Source of the DNA: Actinomycetes bacterium
GTDB lineage: Bacteria; Actinomycetota; Acidimicrobiia; Acidimicrobiales; Ilumatobacteraceae
DNA length: 64,000 nucleotides
Assembly (NCBI GenBank): GCA_021414085.1
Contig: JAIOPC010000014.1
Span: forward strand, 62,001 to 126,000
Direction of reading: 5' to 3'
Position numbers and translations under genes: made by a program. Below the pieces are notes generated by a model that saw only the letters and a program-made list of their open reading frames with translations, searched no databases and was not told the origin of the DNA. Each line of letters opens with the position of its first letter. Position 1 is the stretch's first letter. Of the stretch, positions 16,701 through 25,035 are shown piece by piece.

Positions 16701-17419
16701 CCCTCGATCGCGCCGACGTGCCGACGCAACCTGCGCTCGGCAGTGTCGGCGTCGCGCGCCAGGATTGCTTCAGCGATGCGCATGTGCACGCGGTGAATCT
16801 GCTGTGCGCGCTCATTGAGATCGTCGGCGGACCCGACCGGGCTGGAGTGGCGGCTCGTCACACGACCGAGAATCTGCACGAACATCACCATCGCCGGACT
16901 ACCGCTGAGTTCCGCGAGCAGCAGGTGGAAGCGGTTGGATGGAGAATCCTCGCTCGGCTCATCCGGGTTCCAACCAGCGAGGATCATCTCGACTTCGTTG
17001 TCCATGTGCTCTCGAATGGCCGCCTCGCCGGCCTTCGTCAATCCTTTGATGGCCGCCCGCACACATGCGACCTCAATCGCAGAGCGCGCCTCGGTCATCT
17101 GGCTTGGGCTGATTTTGAGAAACTCGAGGTTCAGCAACACGGCGCGCACCGCGGCATCAACGTTCGGCTCGATGACCACCAACCCGCCGCCCGGCCCGCG
17201 GCGCATTTCAGCGACGCCATGATGCCCAACGAGACGGATGGCTTCCCGGAACACAGCGCGGCTGACTCCGTAGCGTTCGCAAAGTTCAGCTTCTGAGCCG
17301 ATGACCTGGCCGACTTTCCACCCGGAGGCGACGATCTCGTTTTCGATCCTTTCCGCAAGCAGTTCGCCCATTTTTCGGCCGCCAGCAGGCGCACTCATGC
17401 GGGTAGGTACGAGATTCAC
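16685..17419 (-). CDS. GntR-family (FadR subfamily) transcriptional regulator
   Basis: 244 residues. The winged HTH lies at about 20-85 (IGSEAELCERYGVSRAVFRE, MRRGPGGGLVV) and an all-helical FCD-type ligand domain follows (about 105-240), with candidate metal-binding residues in AIEVACVRAA, FHLLLAELSG and HRVHMRIAEAI. GTG at 17419 sits seven bases from a TAGTGT box and may be a leaderless start; ATG at 17398 is an alternative. The palindrome family seen across the catabolic region has a copy directly before this gene, and its GT-N2-AC core is of GntR type, so this is the best candidate for the regulator of the region. Confidence 0.9.
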   Translation of the reverse strand: MNLVPTRMSAPAGGRKMGELLAERIENEIVASGWKVGQVIGSEAELCERYGVSRAVFREAIRLVGHHGVAEMRRGPGGGLVVIEPNVDAAVRAVLLNLEFLKISPSQMTEARSAIEVACVRAAIKGLTKAGEAAIREHMDNEVEMILAGWNPDEPSEDSPSNRFHLLLAELSGSPAMVMFVQILGRVTSRHSSPVGSADDLNERAQQIHRVHMRIAEAILARDADTAERRLRRHVGAIEGYLSE

Positions 17420-17421
17420 AT

Positions 17422-17433
17422 TCAGGACACTAA
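17422..17433. promoter_or_regulatory. Shared palindrome copy 1 (TCAGGACACTAA)
   Basis: A variant of TNAGTNNACTNA between the GntR gene and the divergent SDR-like gene, two bases from the GntR start at GTG 17419. It overlaps the likely -10 box of the GntR gene, which would fit autoregulation. Confidence 0.45.
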
Positions 17434-17497
17434 TGGAGTTGCGCAGCCGCTCTTTCGAAGTCCGGTCGCCCCTGGATAATTAGGGTACTTTTCTCCC

Positions 17498-18214
17498 GTG
17501 ACACTCCAAGGACGCACGGTGGTGATCATCGGTGGGACGTCTGGGATGGGTTTCGCGACCGCCCAGCTGCTTCTCAGCAACGGCGCCAGCGTCGCCGTCG
17601 TCGGCCGCGATCGCGCCAAAGCAGAGCAAGCCGGTGAAGCGCTTGGTGCGGCGGCCACCATCGGAGTGCTGGACGCTGCCGACGAAACCGCGCTGCGCCG
17701 GTTTAGCGATCAGCTTCCCGCGGTCGATCATGTGGTCTCATTCGCTGGGCTGCAACCGGCGGTAGCGATCGGCCAGTCGACACACGATGACTTCATGGCG
17801 GCTTTCGACGCTCGCGTGTGGGCTGCTCGCAACAGCTGCGCGGTGTTTGAGCCACGGATGCCATCCGACGGATCGTTCACGTTCTGCTCCGGCGTCTCAG
17901 CGGTGCGGCCGCGTGCGGGGCGATCGCCGGGTGCGGTCGCGACGGCCGCCGTTGAATCGTTCTGCCGCGCGATGGCTGTCGAATTGGCACCGATACGCGT
18001 GAACGCGATTTGCCCCGGCGCGGTGGAAACGGAAGTGCTTCGGCGCGCAATGGGGGCCGACCCCGACGCTGCGCTTGCGCGACTCGCCGCCTCGATGCCG
18101 GTGGGCCACGTTGGGCAGCCCGCGGAGATTGCGCACGCAGTTCAATTCCTCATCACCAATACCTTCACCACCGGAATCACATTGCGGGTCGACGGCGGGG
18201 CCTTGCTCACATGA
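17498..18214 (+). CDS. SDR-fold protein lacking the catalytic Tyr-Lys pair
   Basis: 238 residues. The Rossmann start IIGGTSGMGFATAQ and C-terminal DGGALLT are those of an SDR, but NNAG is replaced by SFAG and the segment that should read YxxxK is GAVATAAVESF, with neither Tyr nor Lys. Ser in FCSGVSAV is kept. It may therefore bind NAD(P) without classical dehydrogenase chemistry, or use other residues. The stop overlaps the next gene (ATGA), a CoA transferase, implying a joint function on a CoA-linked substrate. No Shine-Dalgarno precedes the GTG; TAGGGT lies 11 bases before it. Confidence 0.85.
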   Translation: MTLQGRTVVIIGGTSGMGFATAQLLLSNGASVAVVGRDRAKAEQAGEALGAAATIGVLDAADETALRRFSDQLPAVDHVVSFAGLQPAVAIGQSTHDDFMAAFDARVWAARNSCAVFEPRMPSDGSFTFCSGVSAVRPRAGRSPGAVATAAVESFCRAMAVELAPIRVNAICPGAVETEVLRRAMGADPDAALARLAASMPVGHVGQPAEIAHAVQFLITNTFTTGITLRVDGGALLT

Positions 18215-19458
18215 CGAACCTTCTGAGTGGGGTACGCGTCCTTGAGTCAGCAATTCTGCTGAACGGCGACACCCTCGGCATGCACCTCGCCGATCTCGGC
18301 GCCGACGTCGTGAAGATCGAATCGCCGGGCACGGGCGACTATCTGCGTGACATTCTCGGGCAGATCACACCCCGCCATAGTCCCGCGCACTTGCAGGTCA
18401 ACAAGAACAAACGCAGCATCGCACTCGATCTGCGAGCGCCAGGCGGACTTGAAGTGTTCTGGGATCTGCAGCGCACCGCCGATGTTTTCATCGACGGATT
18501 CGCGGGGGCCGCGACCGACAAGCTCGGCATCGGCTACGAAGCGCAACGCCAGCACAAGCCCGACATCATCTACTGCCAGTACACCGGCTTCGGTCGCAAC
18601 GGTCCCTATGCCCCAATCCCGACGCACGGGCAGATGATGAACGCCGAGGCGGCGGCGATCTCGCTCGCAACCAGCGACGACGGATTCGTGCGCATCGTGG
18701 AGAACCGTGAGCTGATGGGCGGCACGACCATCGGTGGCGACGGCACCTCCGCGGGCGCGATTCATGCAGCGCTGCGCGTAGTTGCCGCGCTGCTTCGCCG
18801 CGATCGCACTGGTGAGGGCGCGTTCCTCGACGCGTCGGCGGCCGACGCGGTGATCTCCCAGGGTTGGATCGGCGCGGTCTACGGCCTGAACCATCACCGC
18901 ATCACCGATCACACGGGCCTCCGCCAACCTGGCAGCACACCGTTCACCGGCGCTAAGTATCAGTACTACGAGGCGGCCGATGGTAAGTACGTGCTGTTCT
19001 GTTGCATCGAGCCGAAGTTCTGGACCAAGTTCTGCGAGTTGGTCCAGCGCAGCGACCTTGCCGATCGCACCACTGAGGGCGGCGCGATCGACTTTGGGCG
19101 CGACGACCACGAGCTGCGCCGACAGCTGCAGGCGATCATCGGCAGCCAACCTCAGCAGCACTGGATCGAAATGGCGATTCGCGAGCGGCTACCGATCGGC
19201 CCCGCGCATCAGGGCGTCGCCAGCCTGCGCGACGATCCGCACATCGCCGAGCGCCAGATCATCGTGGAAGGCAGTCACCCGATCGCCGGACCGTTCACCT
19301 ATGTCGGCGAGCCGGTGATCGTCGATCATCTTCCGTATGACCCGCCGCGGCCGGCGCCGACCGTCGGGATGCAGACGCGCGAGGTGTTAGCGGAGATTGG
19401 CTACGAGAGCAGTCGCATCGACGATCTGCTCAGCAACCGCGTCGTCGCAGAGCCTTAA
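18211..19458 (+). CDS. Family III CoA transferase (CaiB/BaiF type)
   Basis: 415 residues. Typical N-terminal features: GVRVLESAILLNGDTLGMHL, LGADVVKIESPGTGDYLRD (about 29-47), NKNKRSIALDLRAPGG (about 64-79), YTGFGRNGPYAP (about 124-135). GEGAFLDASAADAV (202-215) carries Asp207 where the family has its catalytic aspartate. C-terminal domain with EAADGKYVLFCC is normal. It moves CoA between carboxylic acids. The true start is ATG 18211, overlapping the SDR-like gene stop; longer upstream reading is out of context. Confidence 0.92.
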   Translation: MTNLLSGVRVLESAILLNGDTLGMHLADLGADVVKIESPGTGDYLRDILGQITPRHSPAHLQVNKNKRSIALDLRAPGGLEVFWDLQRTADVFIDGFAGAATDKLGIGYEAQRQHKPDIIYCQYTGFGRNGPYAPIPTHGQMMNAEAAAISLATSDDGFVRIVENRELMGGTTIGGDGTSAGAIHAALRVVAALLRRDRTGEGAFLDASAADAVISQGWIGAVYGLNHHRITDHTGLRQPGSTPFTGAKYQYYEAADGKYVLFCCIEPKFWTKFCELVQRSDLADRTTEGGAIDFGRDDHELRRQLQAIIGSQPQQHWIEMAIRERLPIGPAHQGVASLRDDPHIAERQIIVEGSHPIAGPFTYVGEPVIVDHLPYDPPRPAPTVGMQTREVLAEIGYESSRIDDLLSNRVVAEP

Positions 19459-19466
19459 GGCTCGCG

Positions 19467-19658
19467 TCAGAAGATCTGAATTGCCTGCTCGGGGCAACCG
19501 AGCGCCGCGCGCCGGGCATCGTTTTCGAGCTCGGGTGGCACTTCGGCGAGCAAAACGATCGCGTGACCGTCTTCTTCGCTCAGACCGAACAACTTCGGAG
19601 CTGAGGTCGCGCACAGTGTGTGGCCCTGGCAGACATCGTCGAGCACTCGTACTTGCAT
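19467..19658 (-). CDS. [3Fe-4S] ferredoxin, P450-type
   Basis: 63 residues. Cluster ligands are Cys10, Cys16 and Cys55 in CQGHTLC and GCPEQAI; His13 replaces the fourth Cys, the pattern of actinobacterial 3Fe-4S ferredoxins that feed electrons to cytochromes P450. A P450 gene lies at 58520-59749, but they are 39 kb apart, so pairing is only a possibility. AAGGG five bases before the ATG supports the start. It is convergent with the CoA transferase gene (8-bp gap). Confidence 0.92.
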   Translation of the reverse strand: MQVRVLDDVCQGHTLCATSAPKLFGLSEEDGHAIVLLAEVPPELENDARRAALGCPEQAIQIF

Positions 19659-19702
19659 GTCGCCCTTCTTAGTTCATCGCTCGGCTCAGCGATGTGACAA
19701 AT

Positions 19703-19714
19703 TCAGTATGCTCT
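19703..19714. promoter_or_regulatory. Shared palindrome copy 2 (TCAGTATGCTCT)
   Basis: A copy of the TNAGTNNACTNA family within the 92-bp gap between the ferredoxin gene (minus) and the amidohydrolase gene (plus), about 37 bp before the latter's ATG. An adjacent TATTATAGT could be its -10. Confidence 0.5.
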
Positions 19715-19750
19715 ATTATAGTGCAGCCAAGCAACGAGGTAGGGGGCATC

Positions 19751-20920
19751 ATGGTTCCGAGACACGATTTCGACCTGATTAGCGTCGATGACCACATCAT
19801 CGAGCCACCAAAGGTGTGGACCGATCGCTTGCCGGCCAAGTACCAGGAAGCCGGCCCGCAGGTGGTCACCAAAGACGACGGCTCCGAGGCGTGGCAGTTC
19901 GAAGGCGAGTTGGTTGCCACGATGGGTTTGAACGCCGTCGCTGGCAAGGAGTTCAAGGACTTCGCCATGGACCCGATGACGTACGCCGACATGATCGAGG
20001 GTTGCTACAACCCGGTGCAGCGCGCACGCGACCTTCTGGCGGATGGTGTTCGCGGCAGCTTGTGCTTCCCGACGTTCCCACGGTTCGCTGGCCAACGCTT
20101 CACCACGGCGAAGGACAAGGCGCTCGGCGATCTTTGTGTGAAGGCCTACAACGACTGGATGATCGACGAGTGGTGCGCGTCGGTGCCGGGGCTGTACATC
20201 CCGATGATGATCGGCCAGCTGTGGGACCCGAAGTTGATGGCCGAAGAGATTCGCCGCTGCGCGGCACGGGGCGTGCGTGCGGTGAGCTTTCCGGAAAGCA
20301 CGACGCCGTTCGATCTGCCCTCGTTCCACACCGACTTCTGGGATCCGGTGTGGCAGGCCGCAGTCGAGACCGACATCGCAATCTGCATCCACATCGGCAC
20401 CAGTGGGCGCACACACCTGCCGTCGCCCGATGCCCCGTACTCGGTGGCGGTTGCACTCGGCCCGGTGAACGCGCAGATCACGTTTATGGATCTGTTGCTG
20501 TCGGGCATTCCCGAGCGCTTCCCGAAGATCAAGATCGCGCTGTCCGAGGGTGGCATCGGTTGGGTGCCGTTCGCGCTCGAGCGCGTCGATCGCACGTGGG
20601 AGCGTCATCGCTACTGGGCAAAGATGGGCGACACTCCGCCATCGGAATTGTTCCGCCGCAACTTCTGGGTCTGCTTCATCGACGAGTTCGCCGGGCTCGA
20701 AACCCGCGACCGCATTGGTGTCGACCGCATCATGTGGGAATGCGATTACCCACACGCCGACACTCCGTGGCCGAACAGCCAAGCGGAAGTCACCAAGATG
20801 CTCAAGGATCTTCCCGCCGACGATGTTGCCGCAATGACGCACGGCAACGCTGAGAAGTTGTTCCGTTGGGATGCTCGCCCGGATGTCGACGCAATTCTTG
20901 GTGTCAAGCAAAGCGCCTAG
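19751..20920 (+). CDS. Amidohydrolase-2 (TIM-barrel, metal-dependent) family protein
   Basis: 389 residues. VDDHIIEPPKVW at the N-terminus gives the D-H-x-x-E metal motif of the ACMSD/dihydroxybenzoate-decarboxylase-like branch; later ligands appear in ICIHIGTSGRTH and MWECDYPHADTPWP. Members hydrolyse or decarboxylate cyclic compounds. AGGGGG precedes the ATG at 19751 and decides the start over the longer in-frame one. A second member is encoded at 25032-26189. Acts in the cytoplasm, substrate unknown. Confidence 0.9.
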   Translation: MVPRHDFDLISVDDHIIEPPKVWTDRLPAKYQEAGPQVVTKDDGSEAWQFEGELVATMGLNAVAGKEFKDFAMDPMTYADMIEGCYNPVQRARDLLADGVRGSLCFPTFPRFAGQRFTTAKDKALGDLCVKAYNDWMIDEWCASVPGLYIPMMIGQLWDPKLMAEEIRRCAARGVRAVSFPESTTPFDLPSFHTDFWDPVWQAAVETDIAICIHIGTSGRTHLPSPDAPYSVAVALGPVNAQITFMDLLLSGIPERFPKIKIALSEGGIGWVPFALERVDRTWERHRYWAKMGDTPPSELFRRNFWVCFIDEFAGLETRDRIGVDRIMWECDYPHADTPWPNSQAEVTKMLKDLPADDVAAMTHGNAEKLFRWDARPDVDAILGVKQSA

Positions 20921-20930
20921 AGTGGGCAGC

Positions 20931-21464
20931 GTGATTCGCCACAAACTCTTCGCCCTCACGGCCTGCGCGCTGTTGATCAGTGCGTGCAGCAGCGACGACA
21001 AGTCCAGCGACGCGACGACTGCTCCGACTGCAGCAGATGCGACCACCACGGTCGCCGATGTGACTACAACAGCCGGCGGCGAGATCGTCAACGACGATCC
21101 GGTGCTCATCGATCTCAACTTCGGCGGCGACACCTTCCAGATCGGCGTCAGCACGACGACGTTCAAAGCTGGCACCATCAACTTCAAGGCCACGAACCTC
21201 GGCAAGACGCCTCACGAGTTCGGAATCGCTCGCGGTAACAGCTACGAGGAACTACCTCAGCTTGCTAACGGCAGCATCGATGAAGACGCACTTGGCGACG
21301 ACTTCCTCGGCAAGACGCCAATCGTCGACAAAGTGTTGGCCCCCGAGCGCGAAATCAGTTTCGACCTTGCCCCGGGCAACTATGTGTTCTTCTGCAATCT
21401 TGTGGTTGGCCCGGTGTCGCATGCGGCGAGCGGTCACGTGTTGTCCGTCACTGTCGTTGCTTAA
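20931..21464 (+). CDS. Cupredoxin-like lipoprotein
   Basis: 177 residues. Signal peptide ends in lipobox ISAC, then an Asp/Ser/Thr-rich linker, then a single beta-sandwich domain: INFKATNLGKTPHEFGIARG carries a His, FDLAPGNYVFFCNL a Cys and SHAASGHVL further His residues, in the order of a type-1 copper site. The usual axial Met is not seen. Likely binds copper and moves electrons or buffers metal at the membrane. A paralogue sits at 37755-38279. The GTG at 20931 gives a short normal signal peptide; GTG 20922 is possible. Confidence 0.82.
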   Translation: MIRHKLFALTACALLISACSSDDKSSDATTAPTAADATTTVADVTTTAGGEIVNDDPVLIDLNFGGDTFQIGVSTTTFKAGTINFKATNLGKTPHEFGIARGNSYEELPQLANGSIDEDALGDDFLGKTPIVDKVLAPEREISFDLAPGNYVFFCNLVVGPVSHAASGHVLSVTVVA

Positions 21465-21478
21465 GCAGTCCCCGCAAC

Positions 21479-21940
21479 ATGGGTGAGCTCTTCAATACGC
21501 CATCGCACCCGCTGCTGGTTCATATCCCGATCGTGTTGCTGCCGCTGCTCGCTGTCCTAGCGATTGTGATGGCGGCGAAGCCCTCGTGGCGCAGTCGGCT
21601 GTTGTGGCCGCTAGTCGTGGCAACGCTGGTGACCGCGGCGGTGACGTTCTGGGCCACGCAGGCTGGTGAGCAGTTGCAAGATGCATTGCAGCCCGCGCTC
21701 GGTTCGAAAGGCGACCGGCATGCGGAACTCGGTGATCAAACCGCGCTGCTGGCGACCATCTTCTTCGTCGGTGCCGCGGCGATGGTCGTCATTGACCGCT
21801 GGTTCAAGCGACTGATGCGTTCAGCAACGGCGCTCGCGTGGGCAGTCGCGGTGATCGGTGTCGTCGCCACCGTGTGGGTAATCCGCACGGGCCACGAGGG
21901 CGCCCGCATCACCTGGGACGGCGTCAACATCGGCGGCTGA
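21479..21940 (+). CDS. DUF2231-type membrane protein
   Basis: 153 residues, four helices (about 14-34, 43-60, 88-108, 116-135). The N-terminal HPLLVHIPIVLLPLLAVLAI is the hallmark of the DUF2231 family, whose conserved His residues have been suggested to bind haem. A second His is in TGHEGARITW at the C-terminus. It follows the cupredoxin-like lipoprotein by 14 bases; the two could form a small extracytoplasmic electron-transfer unit, which is inference. Confidence 0.82.
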   Translation: MGELFNTPSHPLLVHIPIVLLPLLAVLAIVMAAKPSWRSRLLWPLVVATLVTAAVTFWATQAGEQLQDALQPALGSKGDRHAELGDQTALLATIFFVGAAAMVVIDRWFKRLMRSATALAWAVAVIGVVATVWVIRTGHEGARITWDGVNIGG

Positions 21941-21995
21941 CACTCGACTCGGTTGGGCGCGATAGCGGGCGCCGGTGACACAGATCCGCGCCCGT

Positions 21996-22034
21996 GGGCG
22001 CGAAAGCGGGCGGAATTGGCGCTGAATCGCGCCC
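21996..22034. terminator. Inverted repeat between convergent genes (possible terminator)
   Basis: GGGCGCGA and TCGCGCCC form an 8-bp G/C-rich stem with a 23-nt loop between two convergent genes. No T-run follows on either strand, so termination is only a guess. Confidence 0.3.
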
Positions 22035-22057
22035 GACCCGGTGACGGGCGAACCGAC

Positions 22058-22540
22058 CTAGCTGCGCAGTTTTACGATCGCGTCGAGTTCGACGCTGGCA
22101 CCGCTGGGCAATGCGGCCACACCGATCGCCGAACGCGCCGGCAGCAGCTCGGCGCCGAAGATCGACAGCAGCACTTCCGAGGCACCGTTCATCACGAGTG
22201 GCGGGTCCTTGAACTCGGGCTTGCAACGCACGAAACCCATCAGCTTCACGAACCGCTCAACTCGGTCGAGGCTGCCGCCGAGAGCGCCCTTCAGGTTGGC
22301 CAAAGTGCACAGCATCGCCAAGGCGGCCGACTGCTTGGCGGTCTCGACATCCAGCTCATCGCCGACGGAACCGGCGAAGGCGAGCTTCCACGGCGGACCC
22401 TCGACGGCGACGATGCCCGAGGTGTACGCAGTCAAACCGTCGATCGCGACGCCTGGAAACATCGGATGTGCTGGCAGCGGTGGCGGAATGACCAAACCAG
22501 CAGCCTCCGCACGTTCGTCCCAACTCAGAGCTTTAGTCAT
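22058..22540 (-). CDS. RidA (YjgF/YER057c) family protein
   Basis: 160 residues. The family core is recognisable: AYTSGIVAVEG (about 38-48), AMLCTLANLKGALGGSLDRV (about 75-94), and ARSAIGVAALPSGASVELDA (about 135-154) with the Arg that contacts imine/enamine intermediates. RidA-type enzymes deaminate reactive enamines; homologues in catabolic clusters may hydrolyse ring or side-chain intermediates. It diverges from a carboxymuconolactone-decarboxylase-like gene. TATGCT six bases before the ATG and no Shine-Dalgarno suggest a leaderless mRNA. Confidence 0.88.
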   Translation of the reverse strand: MTKALSWDERAEAAGLVIPPPLPAHPMFPGVAIDGLTAYTSGIVAVEGPPWKLAFAGSVGDELDVETAKQSAALAMLCTLANLKGALGGSLDRVERFVKLMGFVRCKPEFKDPPLVMNGASEVLLSIFGAELLPARSAIGVAALPSGASVELDAIVKLRS

Positions 22541-22544
22541 GAAA

Positions 22545-22556
22545 TCAGCATACTCA
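22545..22556. promoter_or_regulatory. Shared palindrome copy 3 (TCAGCATACTCA)
   Basis: Copy of the TNAGTNNACTNA family between the divergent RidA and CMD-like genes, four bases from the RidA start. It overlaps TATGCT (minus) and CATACT (plus), plausible -10 boxes of both genes. Confidence 0.55.
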
Positions 22557-22581
22557 ATTCCGTGAGGGGTAATCTCAAGCG

Positions 22582-23160
22582 ATGACGCGACTTGACCCGG
22601 TGCCAACGACTACCGACGATCCAGTTCTCAGCCCCGTGTTCGACGTGTTCCGCAACGCAGGTCGCGAGATCCCGATGCTCTACCGCTTGCTGGGCAACTC
22701 GCCAGCGATGCTCGAGGCGTGGGTGGGTCTGGCCTGGCCGCTGCGCTCGAAGCCGACCACCAGCCGCGCGCTGCGCGAGCTGCTGATCATGCAGCTTGCG
22801 GTGCTCACCCGAGCGAGCTTCGAGTGGCAGGCACACTGGCCGGCGGCGTTGAAGGCCGGCGCCACACCGGCGCAGTTGGCCGCGCTGGGCAGCTGGGGCG
22901 CCTCCGATCTGTTCGACGCGCCCACGAAAGCAGCACTGCGCTGCGGCGACGAGATGATCAACAACGGTGGTGCGTCTGCCGAGGCGGTTGCAGCGTTACG
23001 TACACACTTCAACGACGGCGAGTGCATCGAACTCATTCTCACGTCGGCGTTCTACTCGTGCGTTTCGCACGTGTTGTTGAGCATTGGCGTCGGCGCCGAC
23101 CCATCGCATGGCGATACATCCGAAGAGTGCCTCGCGACGTACGCGGCACTCACCGCGTAA
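22582..23160 (+). CDS. Carboxymuconolactone decarboxylase/AhpD-like protein
   Basis: 192 residues, all-helical. LRELLIMQLAVLTRASFEWQ (about 68-87) and the following AHW match the CMD family, with the conserved E-x-x-x-H; there is no CxxC pair, so a peroxidase role as in AhpD is unlikely and a decarboxylase or hydrolase role more likely. It starts 41 bases from the divergent RidA gene and shares its regulatory site. Substrate unknown. Confidence 0.87.
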   Translation: MTRLDPVPTTTDDPVLSPVFDVFRNAGREIPMLYRLLGNSPAMLEAWVGLAWPLRSKPTTSRALRELLIMQLAVLTRASFEWQAHWPAALKAGATPAQLAALGSWGASDLFDAPTKAALRCGDEMINNGGASAEAVAALRTHFNDGECIELILTSAFYSCVSHVLLSIGVGADPSHGDTSEECLATYAALTA

Positions 23161-23604
23161 CTACTCCGACTTGATCAGCGCGTCGAACGCATCGACGACC
23201 GCCTGCGCAACCTTCACATCGTCGTCGTAGTGACCGCCGCTGACACCAACGGCGCCAACAGTCTGGCCATTCACCTTGAAGGGAATGCCACCCGGCACGA
23301 ACATGCGCTCGGGATTGTTCGACAATGCCTTCCACAAGACTTCATCCTGCGTCAGTCGCTTCTCGAGGAACATCTGTGTGGAGATGCCGAGTCCGGCTGC
23401 AGCACTTGCCTTCGCCAAGCCACCGCGCCAGCCGCGCGGGTTGACGCCATCGGTTGAAGCGACGGCGACGATTTCACCAGTGCCTTCCGTGATCACGATG
23501 GCCGCGCCCGTCTTTAACTCGGCTGCCTTCGCAAGGCCAGCCTTGATCACTTCGGTTGCGGTCGGGTATGTGATGTGACTGCGACTCACGACGTGCTTGG
23601 ACAA
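23161..23604 (-). CDS. GlcG/HbpS-family protein
   Basis: 147 residues. The DUF336/GlcG pattern is clear: IKAGLAKAAELKTGAAIVIT (about 22-41), LGISTQMFLEKRL, MFVPGGIPFKVNGQTVGAVG and VSGGHYDDDVKVAQAVVDAF. HbpS of Streptomyces binds haem, whereas GlcG homologues occur beside catabolic oxidases; role here unknown. The start is uncertain: TTG at 23604 has GGAGG seven bases upstream, TTG at 23610 is too near it. It follows the gamma-glutamyltranspeptidase-like gene by 21 bases in one operon. Confidence 0.85.
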   Translation of the reverse strand: MSKHVVSRSHITYPTATEVIKAGLAKAAELKTGAAIVITEGTGEIVAVASTDGVNPRGWRGGLAKASAAAGLGISTQMFLEKRLTQDEVLWKALSNNPERMFVPGGIPFKVNGQTVGAVGVSGGHYDDDVKVAQAVVDAFDALIKSE

Positions 23605-23625
23605 TTTCAAACCTCCGTAGATGGG

Positions 23626-25035
23626 TTATTCGATCACAACTGCGTGCCCACCACGGCGGGCATCGGCTCCGGCTTGCAGCACGCCATCGTGCCAGCCAAC
23701 CATTTGGGCAGCGCCGAAACCTTCCGGCCCTGGGTTTTTGTTCAACGCGTTGGGGTATAACGCGGCGAGCGGGTGACCCGCTTCCAGCGCGAGGTCGCCA
23801 CCGAAGCAGATCTTGAAACGCGGCATGTCGATGGCGGCCTGCGGGCTGCGATTTTCCAAGAGAGTTCGCAGCGTGAGTTGCACTTGCGTCTGCGGTTGCA
23901 TCACGCCACCAGCGACGCCAACGACGTAACGCAACGTGCCGTCGGCGCGGGTGATCAAACCCGGAATCGTGGTGTGCGGCGGCTTGCCCGGGCCGATCGG
24001 CTTCGTCACCAGGCGGTACGTCGTCGCGCGGTTATGAATCGGGCCACCGAGCGCCTTCACTCCCAGGTGCGATCCGAAGTCGCCGAACACTGACGTGATC
24101 AGCGACGCTCCGCGGCCGTCGTGATCGACAGCCGCGATGAAGGTGGTGTCGCCCTTGGCCGGGCTTGGAGCGCTCGTTCCCACATTGGTTGGGTCGAAGC
24201 CGGCTTCCACCATCCCGGCCGTCATCGCGTGATACGCGGCGTCCCAGTCGATCTCGCCTTCCGCGGAAATCTCGCGCAACGCGGCGAGCACAGCCGGACC
24301 CTGCGTTGGCGACGGCATCTGCCACATCCGATGTCCTGCGAAGTCGATGTAGACGGGTTCGATCGGCAGCGTGCGGTGCGCTGCGAGATCGGCGCGCGAC
24401 AGGTACCCGCCACCCGCCTGCATCGCTTCGACGATTGCGTCGGCCAATACGCCTGTGAGCATTGCGGCCGAGCCTTCGTCCGCGATCAACGACAAAGCGT
24501 CGGCGAGGTCACCGTTGATCACGGTCGCACCTTCCACCACGGCACTGCCGCCCGGCCAATACAGCGGGCCAAGCACTGGCTCGTTGGCCAGCTCGGCGGT
24601 CGCCTTCGCCGCTGCGACAGCGAGCGTAGGACGCACCGTGAAGCCGTCGCGCGCGAACTTCAATGCCGGCGCGATCGCGTCGCGCAGGCTGATCGTGCCG
24701 TGCTGCTGCAATGCCGACTCGAGGAGCGCAACAGCGCCGGGGGGCGTCGCTGTCTTTGCTCCACGAGCCGGCACATTGTCGAGGCCATCGGCCGCGAGCG
24801 CCTCGCGCGTCAGGCCCGCCGGTACTGCGCCCGACCCATCCAAACCAATCGGCGGCCCCGGTTCGTTGTGTACGAACATGAAACCGTCGCCGCCGATGCC
24901 GCACGATTGTGGCTCGACCACGTACAGCACGAGTGCTGCCGTGACCGCGGCGTCAATCGCATTGCCTCCGGAGCGGATGACATCGGCCCCTGCCTGCGTT
25001 GCGCGGGGGTCGCTGGTGGCGACGGCAGCGGTCAC
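23626..25035 (-). CDS. Gamma-glutamyltranspeptidase family protein
   Basis: 469 residues, shorter than secreted GGTs (about 550) and without signal peptide, so cytoplasmic. Features: RSGGNAIDAAVTAALVLYVV, CGIGGDGFMFVHN, KGDTTFIAAVD with Thr297 as the probable autoprocessing and catalytic nucleophile, and the late GGVMQPQTQVQ. Family members cleave gamma-glutamyl or related amide bonds. The GTG start overlaps the stop of the upstream amidohydrolase gene (GTGA). With the amidohydrolase and GlcG-like genes it forms a three-gene operon, suggesting hydrolysis of an amide or conjugate during degradation. Confidence 0.9.
   Translation of the reverse strand: MTAAVATSDPRATQAGADVIRSGGNAIDAAVTAALVLYVVEPQSCGIGGDGFMFVHNEPGPPIGLDGSGAVPAGLTREALAADGLDNVPARGAKTATPPGAVALLESALQQHGTISLRDAIAPALKFARDGFTVRPTLAVAAAKATAELANEPVLGPLYWPGGSAVVEGATVINGDLADALSLIADEGSAAMLTGVLADAIVEAMQAGGGYLSRADLAAHRTLPIEPVYIDFAGHRMWQMPSPTQGPAVLAALREISAEGEIDWDAAYHAMTAGMVEAGFDPTNVGTSAPSPAKGDTTFIAAVDHDGRGASLITSVFGDFGSHLGVKALGGPIHNRATTYRLVTKPIGPGKPPHTTIPGLITRADGTLRYVVGVAGGVMQPQTQVQLTLRTLLENRSPQAAIDMPRFKICFGGDLALEAGHPLAALYPNALNKNPGPEGFGAAQMVGWHDGVLQAGADARRGGHAVVIE

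Noticed and set aside
19703-21205. 500-codon open frame on the minus strand
   Set aside because: It runs antisense through the amidohydrolase and lipoprotein genes, which have clear family motifs; the frame is a composition effect.
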